Assembly: GCA_947489585.1 (NCBI GenBank)
Contig: CANLEE010000006.1
Location: 207,871 to 271,870, forward strand
Reading direction: 5' to 3'
DNA: 64,000 nucleotides
From: an uncultured Psychroserpens sp.
GTDB taxonomy: Bacteria > Bacteroidota > Bacteroidia > Flavobacteriales > Flavobacteriaceae
In this document: piece by piece, positions 61,478 through 64,000 of the stretch
How positions within the stretch are numbered: the first letter of the stretch is position 1
How the letters are laid out: every line of letters starts with the position of its first letter
The notes under the pieces: generated by a model
What the model was told of the DNA's origin: nothing
Seen by the model: only the letters and a program-made list of their open reading frames with translations
The model's database searches: none
Position numbers and translations under genes: made by a program

Positions 61478-64000
61478 ATGAAAACTGCTATTAATCATAA
61501 TACGTTAAAAAAAGCCTGCTTGGTTGTCATTACCTTGCTAGGTTGTTTTGTTAATGCTCAGGTTCTAGACCCATTTACGCCTAGGTTTAATCAGACATTA
61601 AATGGAGACTATACAATGATAGCCAACAATATGTTGTCTAGAACTGCTACTCAAAACTATAATGGTTCCGATGGAAACCATAATTTTAGTAATAATGTCT
61701 ATGTGGATATTGATGGTTTGTATGATGCCAATAATGATTCAGTAGATGACACCTTTAACTCAAGTAGTGCAAATTACACAAATCCTGAATCACAATTAGC
61801 TTGTCTTTCAACATACAGAGCTTATCTATATTGGGCTGCTGCTGATAGAGAACCAACTACGGATCCAAATTCAGAAAATCAGCCAAACTGGAATTATAAT
61901 GATATTATGTTAATGCTCCCTGGGCAAACAACGTATGCAACACTTACTGCAGATGATATCATTTATAGAGGTCGAAATTTTCACCTTAACAATGACCCTT
62001 ATATATGTTTCAAAGACATTACAAATTTAGTTACTAATCTTGATGACCCTTATGGGAAATATCAAGTAGCTAATGTTGAGGCAAAAACAGGATCGCTTAC
62101 TGGGCATGATGGTGGAAATATTGGTACATCAGGTGGATGGCAAATTATTTTCGTTTATGAAAGCCCTAAATTACCTGCAAAAAATATAAGTTTATTTGAT
62201 GGGTATGCAAATGTAACCAGTGCTGTTAATAATTTTGACATCACTTTTGGAGGATTTCAAACTGTACCTACTGGAAATGTAAATGCGAATGTACTTATTG
62301 GTTCATTAGAAGGTGATCAAGATTTAAGTGGTGACCAATTACAAATACGAGACACAGGTGGTGATTTTGTGTCAATTAGTGCTCCTCAAAGAAACAGTAA
62401 TAACTTTTTTAATAGTAGAATTACAATTGGAAATTCAAATTTCTTAGATAGAAATCCTGCCAGTCAAAATACATTAGGTTATGATGCCGCAGTTTTTAAT
62501 CTTGATAATACTGGAAATTCACTGATAGGAAATAATCAAACTTCGGCTACATTGAGACTGACCTCAAATCAAGAGACTTACGGATTATATCTTGTAGGAC
62601 TCTCTGTTGATGTTTGGGCACCAGATTTAGATCCAATTGAAATTGTTATGGATTCTGGGGCTTCTCCTGCAGATGCAGGATCATCTCTTGGATTTACCTT
62701 TAATGTTATAAATAAAGGAAATGACAATGCCGTTAACTTAACAATTTCGTCAACATTACCTCCTCAAATTGCTGGAGTCAATATGGTGAACTTACCAGCT
62801 GGCGTGACTTATGATTTTAACCCCTTAACTAACTTTTTAGAATTTTCTATAGAAGATGGATATACCGATGTTGGTGATCCTGCTTTGGTCATAGATTTTG
62901 ATGTTATAATTAAAGACGAATGTTACTTTTTAGAAGATAACTGTGATTTAACCTTTGATCTTCAATTTACAGCAAACTATAATGGTATACAAAACCCAAA
63001 TGGGCAAAGCACATTGAGTTCTGCTGCCCTTGATGATTGTAATATTGGAAATAAACTACCACTTGTGGTAGAAGTAAACCAACCTGTAGTCGCATGGGCT
63101 AATGCTCCTGAAGAATTAGATAGAACTGTTGAATGTTCAGATGCAACTGCATTAGCAGCTGCTCAAAACTTAGAACCTGAAACAGATAAGTGTGATTTTA
63201 CTTTCACTAAAACTTCAGGTCCCTTAGTTGTCGATCCTGACTGTCCTACTAATGGTTCATATACAAATACTTGGGCATTCACAGATGCTTGTGGTGTTAC
63301 AATTCAAGAATATGTACAGACCATCTATGTAGTTGATACTACACCTCCAACAATAACAGTTCCTACAGATAAAACTAGAGAGTGTGGTGAAGATACTAAT
63401 CCACCAAATACTGGAACTGCAGTTGCTACCGACAATTGTGGTACTGTAACTGTAGCATATTCTGATACTTCTGTTGCTGGATGTGGAAACACTGAAACGA
63501 TAACTAGAACTTGGACAGCTACGGATGATTGCGGAAATGTAGCTACAGAAACACAAACTATTACAGTTGAAGATACCACTGCTCCAACATTAACACTTCC
63601 TGCTGATACTACTGTGGAATGTACTGAAAGTACTGATCCTGCAGATACAGGTAGTGCTACTGCTACAGATACCTGTGGTACTGTAACTGTTACATTCTCT
63701 GATGCATCTGCTTCAGCTTGTGGAAATACTGAAACAATTACTAGAACTTGGACAGCTACAGATGACTGTGGAAATTCAGTGTCTGATACACAAACGATTT
63801 CTGTGGTTGATACTACTGCGCCAACATTAACGCTTCCTGCTGATACTACTGTGGAATGTACTGAAAGTACTGATCCTGCAGATACAGGTAGTGCTACTGC
63901 TACAGATACCTGTGGTACTGTAACTGTTACATTCTCTGATGCATCTGCTTCAGCTTGTGGAAATACTGAAACAATTACTAGAACTTGGACAGCTACAGAT
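61478..64000 (+). CDS. large T9SS-type surface adhesin with HYR-like repeats, 3' truncated by window end
   Basis: The ATG at 61478 opens a frame with no stop to base 64000 (841 codons). A signal peptide ends FVNAQ at residue 28. Residues about 30-385 form the conserved N-terminal region seen in flavobacterial gliding-associated adhesins ([49 protein letters not shown]). Residues about 386-530 look DUF11-like ([20 protein letters not shown]). From about residue 539 there are HYR-type modules (RTVEC ... [18 protein letters not shown]), at least four, the last two almost identical. The C-terminus, expected to carry a T9SS sorting domain, lies outside the window. An SprB-like motility or attachment role is inferred. 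Confidence 0.88.
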   Translation, partial: MKTAINHNTLKKACLVVITLLGCFVNAQVLDPFTPRFNQTLNGDYTMIANNMLSRTATQNYNGSDGNHNFSNNVYVDIDGLYDANNDSVDDTFNSSSANYTNPESQLACLSTYRAYLYWAAADREPTTDPNSENQPNWNYNDIMLMLPGQTTYATLTADDIIYRGRNFHLNNDPYICFKDITNLVTNLDDPYGKYQVANVEAKTGSLTGHDGGNIGTSGGWQIIFVYESPKLPAKNISLFDGYANVTSAVNNFDITFGGFQTVPTGNVNANVLIGSLEGDQDLSGDQLQIRDTGGDFVSISAPQRNSNNFFNSRITIGNSNFLDRNPASQNTLGYDAAVFNLDNTGNSLIGNNQTSATLRLTSNQETYGLYLVGLSVDVWAPDLDPIEIVMDSGASPADAGSSLGFTFNVINKGNDNAVNLTISSTLPPQIAGVNMVNLPAGVTYDFNPLTNFLEFSIEDGYTDVGDPALVIDFDVIIKDECYFLEDNCDLTFDLQFTANYNGIQNPNGQSTLSSAALDDCNIGNKLPLVVEVNQPVVAWANAPEELDRTVECSDATALAAAQNLEPETDKCDFTFTKTSGPLVVDPDCPTNGSYTNTWAFTDACGVTIQEYVQTIYVVDTTPPTITVPTDKTRECGEDTNPPNTGTAVATDNCGTVTVAYSDTSVAGCGNTETITRTWTATDDCGNVATETQTITVEDTTAPTLTLPADTTVECTESTDPADTGSATATDTCGTVTVTFSDASASACGNTETITRTWTATDDCGNSVSDTQTISVVDTTAPTLTLPADTTVECTESTDPADTGSATATDTCGTVTVTFSDASASACGNTETITRTWTATD
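63347..64000 (+). repeat. 237-bp (79-residue) tandem HYR repeats in the adhesin gene
   Basis: Units start at 63347, 63584 and 63821, exactly 237 bases apart, each beginning CCAACA. The unit at 63821 matches the one at 63584 over all 180 visible bases except one position (G at 63832 for A at 63595). The unit at 63347 is clearly diverged from both. The array runs off the window end. Confidence 0.92.

Noticed and set aside
63257..63579. Minus-strand open frames in the adhesin repeat region
   Set aside because: They are low-complexity shadows (S, T, V and C rich) of the HYR-coding plus strand.
63347..64000. CRISPR-like array
   Set aside because: The 237-base repeats are contiguous, in frame and coding; there are no short repeats with unique spacers.

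Overview
The window looks like chromosomal DNA from a marine or soil member of the Flavobacteriaceae (Bacteroidota). The DNA is AT-rich. Promoter-like sites fit the Bacteroidota TTG-N19-TAnnTTTG pattern. Secreted proteins carry type IX secretion (T9SS) sorting tails, and gliding-associated genes are present (gldI and a large HYR-repeat surface protein). Most of the window is dense core genome. I see no insertion sequence, CRISPR array, rRNA or tRNA. The one confident RNA gene is RNase P RNA (rnpB) on the minus strand at about 52169-52481.

Region by region. 1-1768: 3' end of a penicillin-acylase-family hydrolase and a small membrane protein. 1882-3050: a small accessory islet of two membrane-anchored proteins, one a long coiled-coil protein and the other carrying what looks like an effector-associated domain (EAD11-like) followed by one membrane helix. 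This is the best candidate for an undescribed system. 3217-9180: ndk, an NrnA-type DHH phosphoesterase, gldI, a cyclophilin-FKBP fusion lipoprotein, pepD and a DUF3810 metallopeptidase-like membrane protein. 9261-14442: two secreted amidohydrolase-like proteins, partly without metal ligands, and a lipoprotein. 14551-23890: three tandem T9SS cargo proteins with a shared C-terminal module and shuffled N-terminal modules, each followed by its own terminator. 24075-31558: SpoU methyltransferase, M48 peptidase, an orphan secreted protein, RelA/SpoT, Fur family regulator and purA. 31679-41228: OstA-like protein, class III aminotransferase, TPR protein, two tandem DUF368 transporters, aroE and a DUF349 protein.

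41383-48838: small conserved enzymes, then a minus-strand run (helicase, DUF4126, kdsB, HAD phosphatase, CAT-like acetyltransferase, kdnB, PlsC-like acyltransferase) that points to 8-amino-Kdo/lipid A-core synthesis. 49044-51128: conserved membrane protein, DUF3822 protein and rsmD. 51357-56500: secreted orphans, rnpB, dnaX, a lipoprotein and miaE. 56558-60693: an outer-membrane barrel protein and the sixA-ppk1-ppx polyphosphate cluster (all minus strand). 60995-64000: a small secreted protein followed by the 5' part of a large adhesin with near-identical 237-bp HYR-type repeats that continue past the window edge.

The genes combine housekeeping (nucleotide metabolism, translation, stringent response, polyphosphate) with cell-envelope work: lipid carrier transport, LPS assembly and Kdo modification, T9SS-exported proteins and gliding. 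All assignments come from reading the translated sequence; no database search was run.
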